Shown piece after piece: positions 17,050-24,967 of a DNA stretch of 43,352 nucleotides. This DNA is from a candidate division WWE3 bacterium CG_4_9_14_0_2_um_filter_35_11. Lineage in GTDB: Bacteria > Patescibacteriota > WWE3 > 2-01-FULL-39-13. The position numbers and the translations under genes were made by a program. The notes under the pieces were generated by a model. The model searched no databases. It saw only the letters and a program-made list of their open reading frames with translations, and was not told the origin of the DNA. Position 1 is the stretch's first letter. Each line of letters begins with the position of its first letter. The DNA lies in assembly GCA_002789015.1 (NCBI GenBank), contig PFSJ01000022.1, positions 1 through 43,352 on the forward strand. Direction: 5' to 3'.

Positions 17050-17114
17050 AATTTTTGTATCTCCACTGTCTAATTCAACGGCTCCAAGTAAATTATACTT
17101 TTCGCCTGGTTGAG

Positions 17115-17183
17115 CTAAGTCGGTATCCCTAATCTTTCTGATTCTTCTAGAATGTTTTTCCAGTTAGTAATTATATTGTTCAT
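17115..17183 (-). pseudogene. 22-codon stub of an AbiEii/AbiGii nucleotidyltransferase toxin gene
   Basis: ATG 17183 begins 4 nt after the AbiEi-like gene and encodes MNNIITNWKNIL, then EESERLGIPT, then TAG at 17117-17115. AbiEii toxins commonly open with an NW-x(2)-I-L/I-E segment and then G-x-P-x-KKRAIIREYL (recalled pattern). Only the first part remains, so the toxin body is gone. The junction lies near 17115-17125, where the truncated unknown gene takes over in another frame. The identification is inferred from a short match and from position. Confidence 0.55.
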
Positions 17184-17187
17184 GATT

Positions 17188-17778
17188 TTAAATTTTTTCG
17201 ATTAACTTGCAAACCCTTTCGGTGTAATTTTTTGAAAACTCATTTAGTTTTTCGCGGTCAATGTTTTCAGTATTTCTTAAGCGCAATTCATCTAAATTAT
17301 CCACATGTGGGTTTAGATGCAAATAGTCTAGTAATGTTTTTTCTGGTGTGGCAATTTTATATCCAAAAAGATGATTATTTCTAGATTGCACTTGTTCAAA
17401 CCCGAAAAACAATTCTGACTTGACAGATCTATAGATAAATTTGCCGTAAGTATTTACGTACGTTTTTGTTTTTTTTGTGGTTACTGAAGTTATACTTGCT
17501 GGTATATCTGGGATGAGCCCATAGTAATTCATGGCCGTCTCAAGGCTAATATAAGAAGGATTTCTAAGTAGATTCGCAAGCAAAAATGGATCTTCAAGTT
17601 TATACTCTGTAAGTAGATAAATTCCTTTTCTTGGTTGAGACAACAGGCCATGTTTAACAAACCTTGATAATTGAACTAGTATTTGGTTTTCGCCTTCATC
17701 AGGAAACCACTTCAATACATCGTTTAGCGTAAATATTGGTGTAAGCTTGGCAGTCTTTTGTAAATCGTTCCAATTCAT
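17188..17778 (-). CDS. AbiEi-like antitoxin (type IV toxin-antitoxin family)
   Basis: 196 residues. The N-terminal winged helix-turn-helix is at about 1-60 (FTLNDVLKWFP, QLSRFVKHGLLSQPRKGIYLL), then the AbiEi core with PSYISLETAMNYYGLIPD, TTKKTKTYVNTYGKFIY and ATPEKTLLDYLHLNP. This order is typical of AbiEi antitoxins that repress the operon and neutralise an AbiEii nucleotidyltransferase. Here only a 22-codon stub of the toxin follows, so it is an orphan. The start is supported by TAAGAT lying 6 nt before ATG 17778 (leaderless pattern, extended TGC). Confidence 0.8.
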   Translation of the reverse strand: MNWNDLQKTAKLTPIFTLNDVLKWFPDEGENQILVQLSRFVKHGLLSQPRKGIYLLTEYKLEDPFLLANLLRNPSYISLETAMNYYGLIPDIPASITSVTTKKTKTYVNTYGKFIYRSVKSELFFGFEQVQSRNNHLFGYKIATPEKTLLDYLHLNPHVDNLDELRLRNTENIDREKLNEFSKNYTERVCKLIEKI

Positions 17779-17784
17779 TTCTTA

Positions 17785-17790
17785 ATCTTA
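17785..17790 (-). promoter_or_regulatory. -10 hexamer of the AbiEi-like gene
   Basis: Minus-strand TGC-TAAGAT, then TAAGAA (6 nt), then ATG 17778. An extended -10 with leaderless spacing. Confidence 0.6.
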
Positions 17791-17839
17791 GCATTTTTGT
17801 TATGTTAAAGAAATGAGTTAATTACAATCCGATCTGTGT

Positions 17840-17845
17840 TAGAAT
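17840..17845 (+). promoter_or_regulatory. extended -10 of the glycolytic operon
   Basis: TGTGT-TAGAAT ends 6 nt before ATG 17852. The same string with one base changed (TGTGT-TAGACT) precedes the PilM-like gene by the same distance. It should drive the trx-gap-Fe-S-AOR-tpi-LCP-holA run as a leaderless transcript. Confidence 0.75.
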
Positions 17846-17851
17846 CGATTC

Positions 17852-18118
17852 ATGATTACTTTATTAGATTTTTATGCTGACTGGTGCGGTCCATGTCAAG
17901 CAATGAAACCCGTGTTTGAAAAGGTTATGCCGGAGTTTGCCGGGAAAGTTACGCTTGAAAAAGTTAATGTTGACGTTGATCAGGCGAAGGCTCAAACGTT
18001 TGGAGTTATGAGTATTCCTACTATGGTTATTGTCAAAGATGGAAAAGAAGTAGATAGAAAAATTGGAATGCTTGCAGAGCCAGCGTTTAAACAATGGCTT
18101 GCTGGCCACACACTATGA
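17852..18118 (+). CDS. trxA: thioredoxin
   Basis: 88 residues, short for the family (about 105) because the first strand and helix are trimmed. Active site WCGPC at 11-15, the cis-proline segment SIPTMVIVKDG, and VNVDVDQAKAQTFGVMSIPT are all present. It reduces disulphides, and here is a plausible electron donor to the class II ribonucleotide reductase. It is first in the glycolytic operon, and its stop overlaps the gap start by 4 nt (ATGA). Confidence 0.93.
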   Translation: MITLLDFYADWCGPCQAMKPVFEKVMPEFAGKVTLEKVNVDVDQAKAQTFGVMSIPTMVIVKDGKEVDRKIGMLAEPAFKQWLAGHTL

Positions 18119-19125
18119 ATATTGCAATAAACGGATTCGGAAGAATTGGACGAGCTGCTTTCAAAATTATTCTTGAAAGAGTCGCCTTTGGTGAAGACAT
18201 AAACGTCGTTGCGATTAACGACCTCTCATCTGCCAAGGCGTTGGCATATTCATTAAAATTCGATTCTGTATACGGAAGATATGAAAAAGAAGTTTCTAAC
18301 ACAGAAAGGGCATTTATTGTAGGCGGAAAAAAATATCCACTTTTTAATTCAAAAGATCCACTCGAACTTCCATGGAAAGATCTAGGAGTTGATGTGGTTT
18401 TAGAATGTACTGGTGCATTTACAAAATCCGAATCTGCAAAGGCTCATATTATAGCCGGTGCAAAAAAAGTTTTGCTTTCAGCTCCAGCTGTGGATGATGG
18501 ATTTAAGACTGTCGTCTTGGGTTCTGATAATATTAATACCGACTTCGATCTAATTTCAAATGCTTCTTGTACTACAAATTGTATAACCCCTGTTATGCAT
18601 ATTTTATCTCGTGATTTTGGTGTAGAAAAAGCCTTAATGACAACTGTTCATGCTTATACAGCAACTCAAGCCCTTGTTGATAGTCCAGATGAAAAAGATC
18701 CTAGACGTGGTCGCTCCGCGGCTATAAACCTAGTTCCATCAAGCACAGGTGCTGCAGTCGCAACCGCAAAAGCAATGCCTATTTTTGAAAACATATTTGA
18801 TGGAGTCGCAATTAGAACTCCAATTGTTTGCGGGTCTATTTCTGATATAACTGCAGTTTTGAAAAAAGACGTTACAGCTGAAGAAGTTAATAACGCATTT
18901 AAAAAAGCCGAGGAAGAAGAAACCTTCAAAGGAATTCTAAAATATTCAGAAGAAGATTTAGTATCAACGGATATATTAAAAACAACATATTCCTCAATCG
19001 TAGATGGTTTGCTTACTCGTGTTGTCGGTGGGAATTTAGTAAAAGTTTTCGCTTGGTACGATAATGAATGGGGGTACTCCAATAGACTTGTAGATATGGC
19101 GATCGTTTTGTCTAAGAAAATCTAA
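18115..19125 (+). CDS. gap: glyceraldehyde-3-phosphate dehydrogenase (phosphorylating, type I)
   Basis: 336 residues from ATG 18115; a longer in-frame extension to 18094 lies inside thioredoxin and is not part of the family. MNIAINGFGRIGR is the NAD-binding start, SNASCTTNC holds the catalytic Cys152, and HAYTATQ and WYDNEWGYS are conserved. It converts glyceraldehyde 3-phosphate, NAD and phosphate to 1,3-bisphosphoglycerate. It starts in an ATGA overlap with thioredoxin. Genes for a Fe-S protein, an AOR-like protein and triosephosphate isomerase follow at once. Confidence 0.97.
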   Translation: MNIAINGFGRIGRAAFKIILERVAFGEDINVVAINDLSSAKALAYSLKFDSVYGRYEKEVSNTERAFIVGGKKYPLFNSKDPLELPWKDLGVDVVLECTGAFTKSESAKAHIIAGAKKVLLSAPAVDDGFKTVVLGSDNINTDFDLISNASCTTNCITPVMHILSRDFGVEKALMTTVHAYTATQALVDSPDEKDPRRGRSAAINLVPSSTGAAVATAKAMPIFENIFDGVAIRTPIVCGSISDITAVLKKDVTAEEVNNAFKKAEEEETFKGILKYSEEDLVSTDILKTTYSSIVDGLLTRVVGGNLVKVFAWYDNEWGYSNRLVDMAIVLSKKI

Positions 19126-19126
19126 A

Positions 19127-19357
19127 ATGCCGAAAAAATACCTAGTTGCTCCGAGGTCTCAAAAATGTATCGGTTGTTTGCTTTGTGTTTTAGCTACATC
19201 TAGGTATGAGAGAAAAAAGCTTGGGACAAAAGATTCTCCAATTACGATAAAAGGAAGGCCAAGTGCTTATAAAATTCAAATTGATTACGGTGAAGAAATT
19301 AAATTTCCAGAAAAAATAGTGCAAATATGTCCGCAAAATTGTTTTGACACCATATGA
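19127..19357 (+). CDS. small single-cluster ferredoxin-like protein
   Basis: 76 residues. Cys14-x2-Cys17-x2-Cys20 (KCIGCLLCVLATS), and near the C-terminus ICPQNCF with Cys68-Pro, giving the four ligands of one [4Fe-4S] cluster. The second cluster of ordinary ferredoxins is missing. Proteins of this shape (C-x2-C-x2-C-x-LA) often accompany aldehyde:ferredoxin oxidoreductases as electron carriers. The next gene, overlapping by 4 nt, is AOR-like, so the two probably form an electron-transfer pair. Only 1 nt separates it from gap. Confidence 0.75.
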   Translation: MPKKYLVAPRSQKCIGCLLCVLATSRYERKKLGTKDSPITIKGRPSAYKIQIDYGEEIKFPEKIVQICPQNCFDTI

Positions 19358-20199
19358 ACCTCGATTATAAAAGAGTCCTATATATAAATTTTGATGAACA
19401 AACTTTCGAGTTTAAGATTCATGAAGACTTATGGAAATATATTGGAGGAATTGCTGTTTCATATAAATTAGCACTAGATAATTTTGAGGAAAATCCAATG
19501 ATTCTAACCTGTGGTCCTCTTTCTGGATTTTTTCCGTATATTTCTAAGGCTAATTTTCTATATTTAGATTCTGGAAAATTTGTTGAAAAATACGGTGGTG
19601 GAAATATCGCAACCAATATGAACCTTGCGTCTATTGATGCGATTGTGATGGTCGGAAGACCGAAGGGTTTTATTAAAGTCACAGTTTATGACAAGGAAGT
19701 TTTATTTTCCGAAGAATTAGAGAAAGACTTTGATAAAACAATATATGACTTTGTTGCCAAAAAAAGCACAATAAATTCGCTCGGATATTTTAGTTTTACA
19801 AATAGACCTTTGGATTCTTTCAATCTACAAGGCGGTTTCGGCATCAAGGTAGAAGCTTCAAGGTCCATAGATTTAAATGATTTTTATGATTACGAAAATT
19901 TATATCAAGGATTTTTAAATCAATATAAGGAACTTACCGTTGAACCTAGAAACAATCCTTCGTGTGCTGGATGTCCGATGGGATGCGACAATTCGGCCGT
20001 TGGTGAAGATGATTTAAATATCGCGATTTTGCCTCGTTGCTTAATTTCTTGTGGATATGCAGAGGAAATTTATAAAAATATTCCGAATGTCTACGCGGCA
20101 TTAAATAGTGTAGGATACAGATATCACCATTCTCACCTAGAGAATTTGCCTAGATTGGTCGGTGAAATAAGAGCGAATTTCGCTAAAAGAAACTCATGA
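19354..20199 (+). CDS. short aldehyde:ferredoxin oxidoreductase-like protein
   Basis: 281 residues against about 600 for the family. Residues 1-200 resemble the AOR N-terminal domain: VLYINFDEQTFEF, DLWKYIGGIAVSYKLALD, MILTCGPLSGFFPYISK, FVEKYGGGNIATNMN, AIVMVGRPKG. Then comes the cluster motif Cys204-x2-Cys207-x3-Cys211 (CAGCPMGC). The remainder is a reduced second domain with two extra Cys (229, 233), and the C-terminal domain with the D-x2-G-L-C/P pterin motif is absent. It may bind only a Fe-S cluster, or tungstopterin poorly. Its position between gap and tpiA is notable because GAP:ferredoxin oxidoreductase belongs to this family. The role is inferred from context. It overlaps both neighbours by 4 nt. 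Confidence 0.7.
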   Translation: MNLDYKRVLYINFDEQTFEFKIHEDLWKYIGGIAVSYKLALDNFEENPMILTCGPLSGFFPYISKANFLYLDSGKFVEKYGGGNIATNMNLASIDAIVMVGRPKGFIKVTVYDKEVLFSEELEKDFDKTIYDFVAKKSTINSLGYFSFTNRPLDSFNLQGGFGIKVEASRSIDLNDFYDYENLYQGFLNQYKELTVEPRNNPSCAGCPMGCDNSAVGEDDLNIAILPRCLISCGYAEEIYKNIPNVYAALNSVGYRYHHSHLENLPRLVGEIRANFAKRNS

Positions 20200-20870
20200 A
20201 ATATTTATTAGCAAACTGGAAACAAAATATGACGATTAAAGAAGTAAGAGATTGGGTAGATGTTTTTGCTTCAAAGCTTTCGCCAGATTCATTAACAAAA
20301 AACAAGATAATTATTGCTCCGACTTTTTTACATATATTCACGTTAAAAAATTTGTTGGATGAAAAAGGTTTAACTGGAAAAGCTTTTATTTCATCCCAAG
20401 ACGTTTCCTCCTTTGAAAAAGGCTCACACACCGGGGAAGTTGGCGCATCACAATTAAGTGAGGTCGTTCAATATTCAATAATTGGTCATTCAGAAAGACG
20501 CGCACTTGGTGAAAATTTCGAGATGATTAATAGAAAAATCGACATGGCCGTAAATAATGGAATTAATCCAATTGTTTGTTTTAGTAATAAAGAAGAATAT
20601 TCATCGATAATATCTTCTAATATAAGCAAATCACCAGATTCACTTTTTTTGTTTGAGCCTTTGTTCGCAATTGGGACAGGAAATCCTGCAACTGTAGAGG
20701 ATTTAGTTTCAGTGCATGATGATTATGCAAACATTGATATGATTTATGGCGGCAGTGTTGACAAGTCAAACGTTCTAAACTATCTTTCTTGCAGTTTTGT
20801 AAAAGGATTTGGTGTCGGAACAGCAAGTCTTGACCCCGATAGTTTTATGGATATCGCAAACACACTATGA
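20196..20870 (+). CDS. tpiA: triosephosphate isomerase
   Basis: 224 residues, about 25 shorter than usual. Catalytic residues are visible: Lys9 in ANWKQN, His98 in IIGHSERR, Glu154 in FEPLFAIGTG, and the phosphate-binding IYGGSV and GFGVGTASL near the end. It interconverts dihydroxyacetone phosphate and glyceraldehyde 3-phosphate, feeding the GAPDH encoded upstream in the same operon. It starts and ends in ATGA overlaps. Confidence 0.95.
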   Translation: MKYLLANWKQNMTIKEVRDWVDVFASKLSPDSLTKNKIIIAPTFLHIFTLKNLLDEKGLTGKAFISSQDVSSFEKGSHTGEVGASQLSEVVQYSIIGHSERRALGENFEMINRKIDMAVNNGINPIVCFSNKEEYSSIISSNISKSPDSLFLFEPLFAIGTGNPATVEDLVSVHDDYANIDMIYGGSVDKSNVLNYLSCSFVKGFGVGTASLDPDSFMDIANTL

Positions 20871-21955
20871 AATTAATCAAATCTAAAATTAAATATTTTA
20901 TACTTTTTCTTTTGACGCTTTTTATTTTAATTGGCGTTGGATTTAGATCTGCAGTTCCAGATCAAATAGCAGGCTTTTTCAAGCCTGTTTCTGTTATATC
21001 TCAGGTTGTTACAGATACTAAATTAAAAAGCGATGATGGAAGAACAAACATTTTGGTTTTAGGAGTTGATAGCAGATCCGGAGTTTCAAAAGTTGGAATT
21101 CCTGCACTTACAGATACAATAATGGTTGTTTCTATAGATGAAAACGGCAAAAAACCAGTTTTGATATCAGTCCCAAGAGATTTATGGGTTTCGGAAGTTC
21201 CTTCTAAAATTAATTCTGTATATCCGTTAGTTTTAGCAAGTGAGAAAACAAAGACAAGTGATGTCGAAGTCGCAAATAAAGTTGCTATTGATAGCACCGT
21301 CTCTGCTGTTCGCGAAGTTGTTGGTATTCCAATTCATTATTACGTAATTGTCGGTTTTGATGTTTTTAAAGACGCCGTTGATTCAGTTGGCGGAATTAAA
21401 ATTAATATAGACACTACTTTTGATGATTATTTGTATCCAGTGGAAGGAATGGAGGCGGCACCAAATGAAAGTGATAGATATCTACACATACATTTTGATG
21501 CGGGGTTACAAGTATTAAATGGAGAAAAAGCTTTGCAATACACAAGATCGAGACATTCTGTAAACACGGAAGAGCAAGGGGATTTTGCAAGGGCCAGAAG
21601 ACAGCAAAAAGTTATTGAGGCTTTAAAAAGTACAATTCTTTCATCAGGAACACTTTTAAATCCTATCAAATTAAAAGATTTATATTTGAGCTATACAGAA
21701 AATATTCAAACTGATATTTCGTTGTCTGATATGTTTTTATTTTATAAGTTTTCAGATCTTGAATTAGGAGATATCTCGCAGATTGTTTTATCAAACGAAA
21801 GAGAAGATCCTAATATGATTGGATCTGGCACTTTGATTGCACCATTAGAAGATGAGAGAGACCAGAAATTTGGTAGACAATATGTATTGGTTCCTTGGGA
21901 CAGAACTTACGATAATATCCATGCATTGATAAGAAAAGTTCTTTTTACTGATTAA
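20867..21955 (+). CDS. LytR-CpsA-Psr (LCP) family protein
   Basis: 362 residues. One N-terminal membrane helix (about 9-27). The LCP catalytic core follows: TNILVLGVDSRSG, LTDTIMVVSID, VLISVPRDLWV, and later LQYTRSRHS and DFARARRQQKVI with the conserved arginines. LCP enzymes transfer glycopolymers from lipid carriers to peptidoglycan or other surface acceptors, outside the membrane. It sits at the end of the glycolytic operon, overlapping tpiA by 4 nt, and just before the sortase cluster. A minor 7-bp hairpin lies at 20970-20987. Confidence 0.92.
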   Translation: MKLIKSKIKYFILFLLTLFILIGVGFRSAVPDQIAGFFKPVSVISQVVTDTKLKSDDGRTNILVLGVDSRSGVSKVGIPALTDTIMVVSIDENGKKPVLISVPRDLWVSEVPSKINSVYPLVLASEKTKTSDVEVANKVAIDSTVSAVREVVGIPIHYYVIVGFDVFKDAVDSVGGIKINIDTTFDDYLYPVEGMEAAPNESDRYLHIHFDAGLQVLNGEKALQYTRSRHSVNTEEQGDFARARRQQKVIEALKSTILSSGTLLNPIKLKDLYLSYTENIQTDISLSDMFLFYKFSDLELGDISQIVLSNEREDPNMIGSGTLIAPLEDERDQKFGRQYVLVPWDRTYDNIHALIRKVLFTD

Positions 21956-21956
21956 A

Positions 21957-22646
21957 ATGCTTAGTGTAATAAGCGGAAACGATTCTGTCGGAATTTTAAA
22001 TTTCCTGAAATCAAAAAAGAAATCGTATGAAGGCCAAGAGATAATCGAGGCAAATTCAAAAAATTATTCATCACTTGAAATAGAAGACCTTTCTAAGTCG
22101 GTAGGAATGTTTTCGACGAAAAAACTAATTGTAATGAAGCCTGAATCAGTTTCTGATGTTGATTTTAATGAAGAGTTTTTATCTTTTATATCTGAAAATC
22201 CTGATGTTGAAATTCTTGTTGACGTTTCAAAGATAATTAAGACAACAAAAATATATAAATTATTAGTAAAGTTTGGCAAGAAATTTTTTTTTGATAAAAA
22301 AAGAGATTATGACGTTTACAATATTTCCGATGCGCTGTTATTACAAAATAATAAAAATTATGCAATCGATTTATTGCTGAACTTTTGTAAAACCGACGAT
22401 GATTTTTATAACGTCTTGAGCAATATCCATTTCGGGCTAAGAAACTTGGTTGCTAGTGTCGAAAAGAATGCTGCTTGGAACTCTATGCACCCTTTTGTGA
22501 GGAAGAAATTTACTAACATAAAAGTTGATATATCAAAAGTAAAAATCACATATAAAAAAATTTTTGATCTTGATGCAAAATCCAAGTCTTCATCTGAAAA
22601 GCGCCTCAGTTTGTTGGTTGATTTTATGTTAGAATCAAATTTATAG
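21957..22646 (+). CDS. holA: DNA polymerase III delta-subunit-like protein (HolA)
   Basis: 229 residues, shorter than the usual 330. It has the delta pattern: LSVISGNDSVGILNFL, then a segment ending SKSVGMFSTKKLIVMK (the L-x-x-SLF-x-x-KRLV motif), VEILVDVSKII, FFFDKKRDYDVYNI, and a helical C-terminal collar-like part. Delta opens the sliding clamp. The match is to pattern and size, not to invariant residues, and the family is divergent in CPR genomes. It begins 1 nt after the LCP stop. Confidence 0.6.
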   Translation: MLSVISGNDSVGILNFLKSKKKSYEGQEIIEANSKNYSSLEIEDLSKSVGMFSTKKLIVMKPESVSDVDFNEEFLSFISENPDVEILVDVSKIIKTTKIYKLLVKFGKKFFFDKKRDYDVYNISDALLLQNNKNYAIDLLLNFCKTDDDFYNVLSNIHFGLRNLVASVEKNAAWNSMHPFVRKKFTNIKVDISKVKITYKKIFDLDAKSKSSSEKRLSLLVDFMLESNL

Positions 22647-22669
22647 AGATTGTGGACAGGGCCTTATAA

Positions 22670-23473
22670 ATGTTTAAGCCCTATAAATACGAGAAAAAAG
22701 AATATAGATCTGTTATTAACCTGCCCAGGCAATTGGGGTTTTTGACTAAAGAGTCTCCGGTTGCTGTTTTGTTGCTGGCCACTGGGGTATTGATTATATT
22801 TGTTAAGGTACTTTTACCTGTTGTGAAAATCCAAGCCGATAGTGAAGATAACATTCCTATTATTAGTCCCATTGTTTCAAGTAATTCCGCAAATTTAAAT
22901 TCTGCAAATACAAACAATGATGAGTTTACCTTTACAGAGCTTTCAGGTGGTTTTAGAGATAATTCAGAATATATTGAAATGGACGGAATTTTAGTAAAAA
23001 AGGAGATTGAAGTTTCAGAAAAAAAAGTTCCTGATTTCTTTTATATTTCAATCCCAAAGCTTGATATAGAAAATGCGAAGGTAATTACTAATTCAACCAA
23101 CCTAGATCCGAAAGATGCACTTGGTCATTACAATGGAAGCTGTTTACCGGATGAAGGATGCAATGCCTTTATATTTGGACATTCCACATTTAAAAGTGCG
23201 AAAAATAAATATAAGGAAGGTGACTATACTGCGATCTTTGCGAAATTAGACGAACTCGAATATGGTGATGAATTTTATATAAATTATGATGGTAGAGAAT
23301 ATAGGTATCTTGTAGCATTAAGTAAAGTCCAAAGGCCAGAAAATGTTAATCCACTAGAATCACCACTCCCAAAAAGTCTTGGTAAACATGAAGGAACTGT
23401 TGAGCTTTTTACATGTACTCCGTCTGGAACTACAAAGTACAGGTTGTCAGTTATTGGTAAATTAGTAGAATAA
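22670..23473 (+). CDS. sortase
   Basis: 267 residues. One N-terminal membrane helix (about 31-50), a low-complexity Ser/Asn linker, and then the sortase beta-barrel from about 120. Catalytic residues are His171 in FGHST, Cys249 in TCTPSG and Arg258 in KYRLSV. The order H...C...R and the TCTP motif are standard. Sortases cut surface proteins at an LPxTG-like site and attach them to a wall or pilus acceptor. Two neighbouring proteins end in VPVTG or VPSTG plus a membrane helix and are likely substrates. The class cannot be fixed by eye. Confidence 0.92.
   Translation: MFKPYKYEKKEYRSVINLPRQLGFLTKESPVAVLLLATGVLIIFVKVLLPVVKIQADSEDNIPIISPIVSSNSANLNSANTNNDEFTFTELSGGFRDNSEYIEMDGILVKKEIEVSEKKVPDFFYISIPKLDIENAKVITNSTNLDPKDALGHYNGSCLPDEGCNAFIFGHSTFKSAKNKYKEGDYTAIFAKLDELEYGDEFYINYDGREYRYLVALSKVQRPENVNPLESPLPKSLGKHEGTVELFTCTPSGTTKYRLSVIGKLVE
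23466..23471 (+). promoter_or_regulatory. -10 hexamer of the anchored-protein gene at 23478
   Basis: TAGAAT, then AAACAT (6 nt), then ATG 23478. It lies in the last codons of the sortase gene, so the two surface-protein genes may be transcribed apart from sortase. Confidence 0.6.
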
Positions 23474-23477
23474 ACAT

Positions 23478-24134
23478 ATGGATAAAAAGTTAAGGTCGAT
23501 AGTTGTTCCAATTGTTATTTTTATAGTCACTGTGATTGTCGGTAGTTCTATAGTCTTTTATTCATTTAATCTTGATGCCTCCCTAGATTCTAAGGAATTA
23601 GTAATGGGTGTGCAAACAGAAGCCTCGGTAGAAGAAAAAATAACAACAGAAGAAGCCCCAGTACCAGAGGTAGCACCAGAAATAAAGCCAGAAGCGAACG
23701 ATGCAATGGAGGTTTCTGTTGAGACCATAATAGATTCTTCGAATCTTGTGCCAGTTTGCGAATCATTTAAAAACATTACTTCGCTCACTGGTTCCACTGA
23801 TGAATCGAACTTTTCATTTGAGGTTAATAGTTATGATCCAGATTCTGCGGATTCAATTCAAAGTGTTAAATATTCATTCTTGAATAAGGAAACTAACACA
23901 AGCGTGAAGGATTATGAATGTGTAATTGGCGAAGATACAAAAGAGTTTGAGGATGGTTCGAAATGTGCAAATTCAATTGTAGATCAAGAAAAAGGCGAAG
24001 ATGCTATAGCTAAATACAAAAGTGTTCTTTCTAATTTTAAATTCCCAGGTAATGGTGATTATTTTGTTAAGGCTTTAGTTGTAAGTACTGATGGAACTTT
24101 TGCGAAGTGTGCAGTTTCAAAAGCCAATGAATAA
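23478..24134 (+). CDS. membrane-anchored extracellular protein of unknown function
   Basis: 218 residues. An N-terminal helix (about 7-28) anchors it. A Glu/Pro/Val-rich linker (TTEEAPVPEVAPEIKPEA) leads to a beta-rich domain (about 88-215) with four Cys that could form disulphides (VPVCESF, YECVIG, KCANS, AKCAVS). The segment SFEVNSYDPDSADSIQSV resembles an Ig/PKD-like strand pattern. It lies between sortase and a PKD protein, and its end overlaps the latter's start by 8 nt. I do not recognise a specific family. A surface role is inferred from topology and neighbours. Confidence 0.65.
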   Translation: MDKKLRSIVVPIVIFIVTVIVGSSIVFYSFNLDASLDSKELVMGVQTEASVEEKITTEEAPVPEVAPEIKPEANDAMEVSVETIIDSSNLVPVCESFKNITSLTGSTDESNFSFEVNSYDPDSADSIQSVKYSFLNKETNTSVKDYECVIGEDTKEFEDGSKCANSIVDQEKGEDAIAKYKSVLSNFKFPGNGDYFVKALVVSTDGTFAKCAVSKANE

Positions 24135-24954
24135 AATACAATCATTCCTATCATTTTTTACGTTGACTGTTTTAGCTGGGTCACTTGGTATTGGCGTTGC
24201 TTCCTTCGATTACCAATCAAACTTATCTGCTTTTGAGTCTAGATTAAGTGATTTAGCTTTCGTGAAAGAAGACGCTCCGGCCATTTTTGAAACGCAAACA
24301 TCTACTAATGAATATCAAAGTGGTCAAGTAGCAGGTGTTTCAACTACTATTAATGAGATCCCTGCGGGTGAAGAATACGCGATGCTCATTTCAATTGCTC
24401 AGGCTGCAACAAATCCAACTTGTACATCATTGCTTGTTGATTCGAGCTTGGGGGCTGCCCCTTTTGATGCAAGATTTACAGGATCCGGAGTAGGTGATTC
24501 GCTTTCATATAAATTTGTTTTTGGCGACGGTGAGCAAGTGACGACGCTTGATGCTCAAACGACCCATACATATGTTAAACTTGGTTCGTACACAGCTTCA
24601 CTTCAAGTTATCTCAAATAAATTGGAATCGGATGTTGTGGATGCTTGTAAAGTTAATATGACTATTACTAATAGTCCTGAATCAAATCCACAAGTTGCGC
24701 CTGTTGTGACAGAAATCTCACATTTAGTTTGTCGGAATCTTGCTTGTGTGCGTGTTGCTGGTGAAGGTGAGAATGGATGTAGTTCAAATGTCGATTGTGC
24801 TGCAACTGCTCCTACTGCGGTTGCTACGACTTCTACAGTTCCAGTTGAATCAAAGCCATTGGTTCCTGTGACAGGAAATAGTCAGCTTGCAATATATCTT
24901 GCAATTGCCTTAGGTTTTATTTCCTCCGGATTGATACTGTTAATCTTTATATAA
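24127..24954 (+). CDS. PKD-domain surface protein with VPVTG sorting-like tail
   Basis: 275 residues from ATG 24127; an in-frame extension upstream lies inside the previous gene. The N-terminal hydrophobic segment (about 3-25) is a signal or anchor. A PKD domain is at about 97-175: APFDARFTGSGVGDSLSYKFVFGDGE, then THTYVKLGSYTASLQV (quoted in parts). A short Cys-rich segment and a Thr/Val linker follow, then LVPVTG near residue 246 and a C-terminal helix of about 20 residues. The tail fits a sortase signal with VPxTG in place of LPxTG, but it lacks the usual terminal Arg/Lys. It is encoded two genes from the sortase. Confidence 0.75.
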   Translation: MNKIQSFLSFFTLTVLAGSLGIGVASFDYQSNLSAFESRLSDLAFVKEDAPAIFETQTSTNEYQSGQVAGVSTTINEIPAGEEYAMLISIAQAATNPTCTSLLVDSSLGAAPFDARFTGSGVGDSLSYKFVFGDGEQVTTLDAQTTHTYVKLGSYTASLQVISNKLESDVVDACKVNMTITNSPESNPQVAPVVTEISHLVCRNLACVRVAGEGENGCSSNVDCAATAPTAVATTSTVPVESKPLVPVTGNSQLAIYLAIALGFISSGLILLIFI

Positions 24955-24967
24955 GATATAAGAGTTT

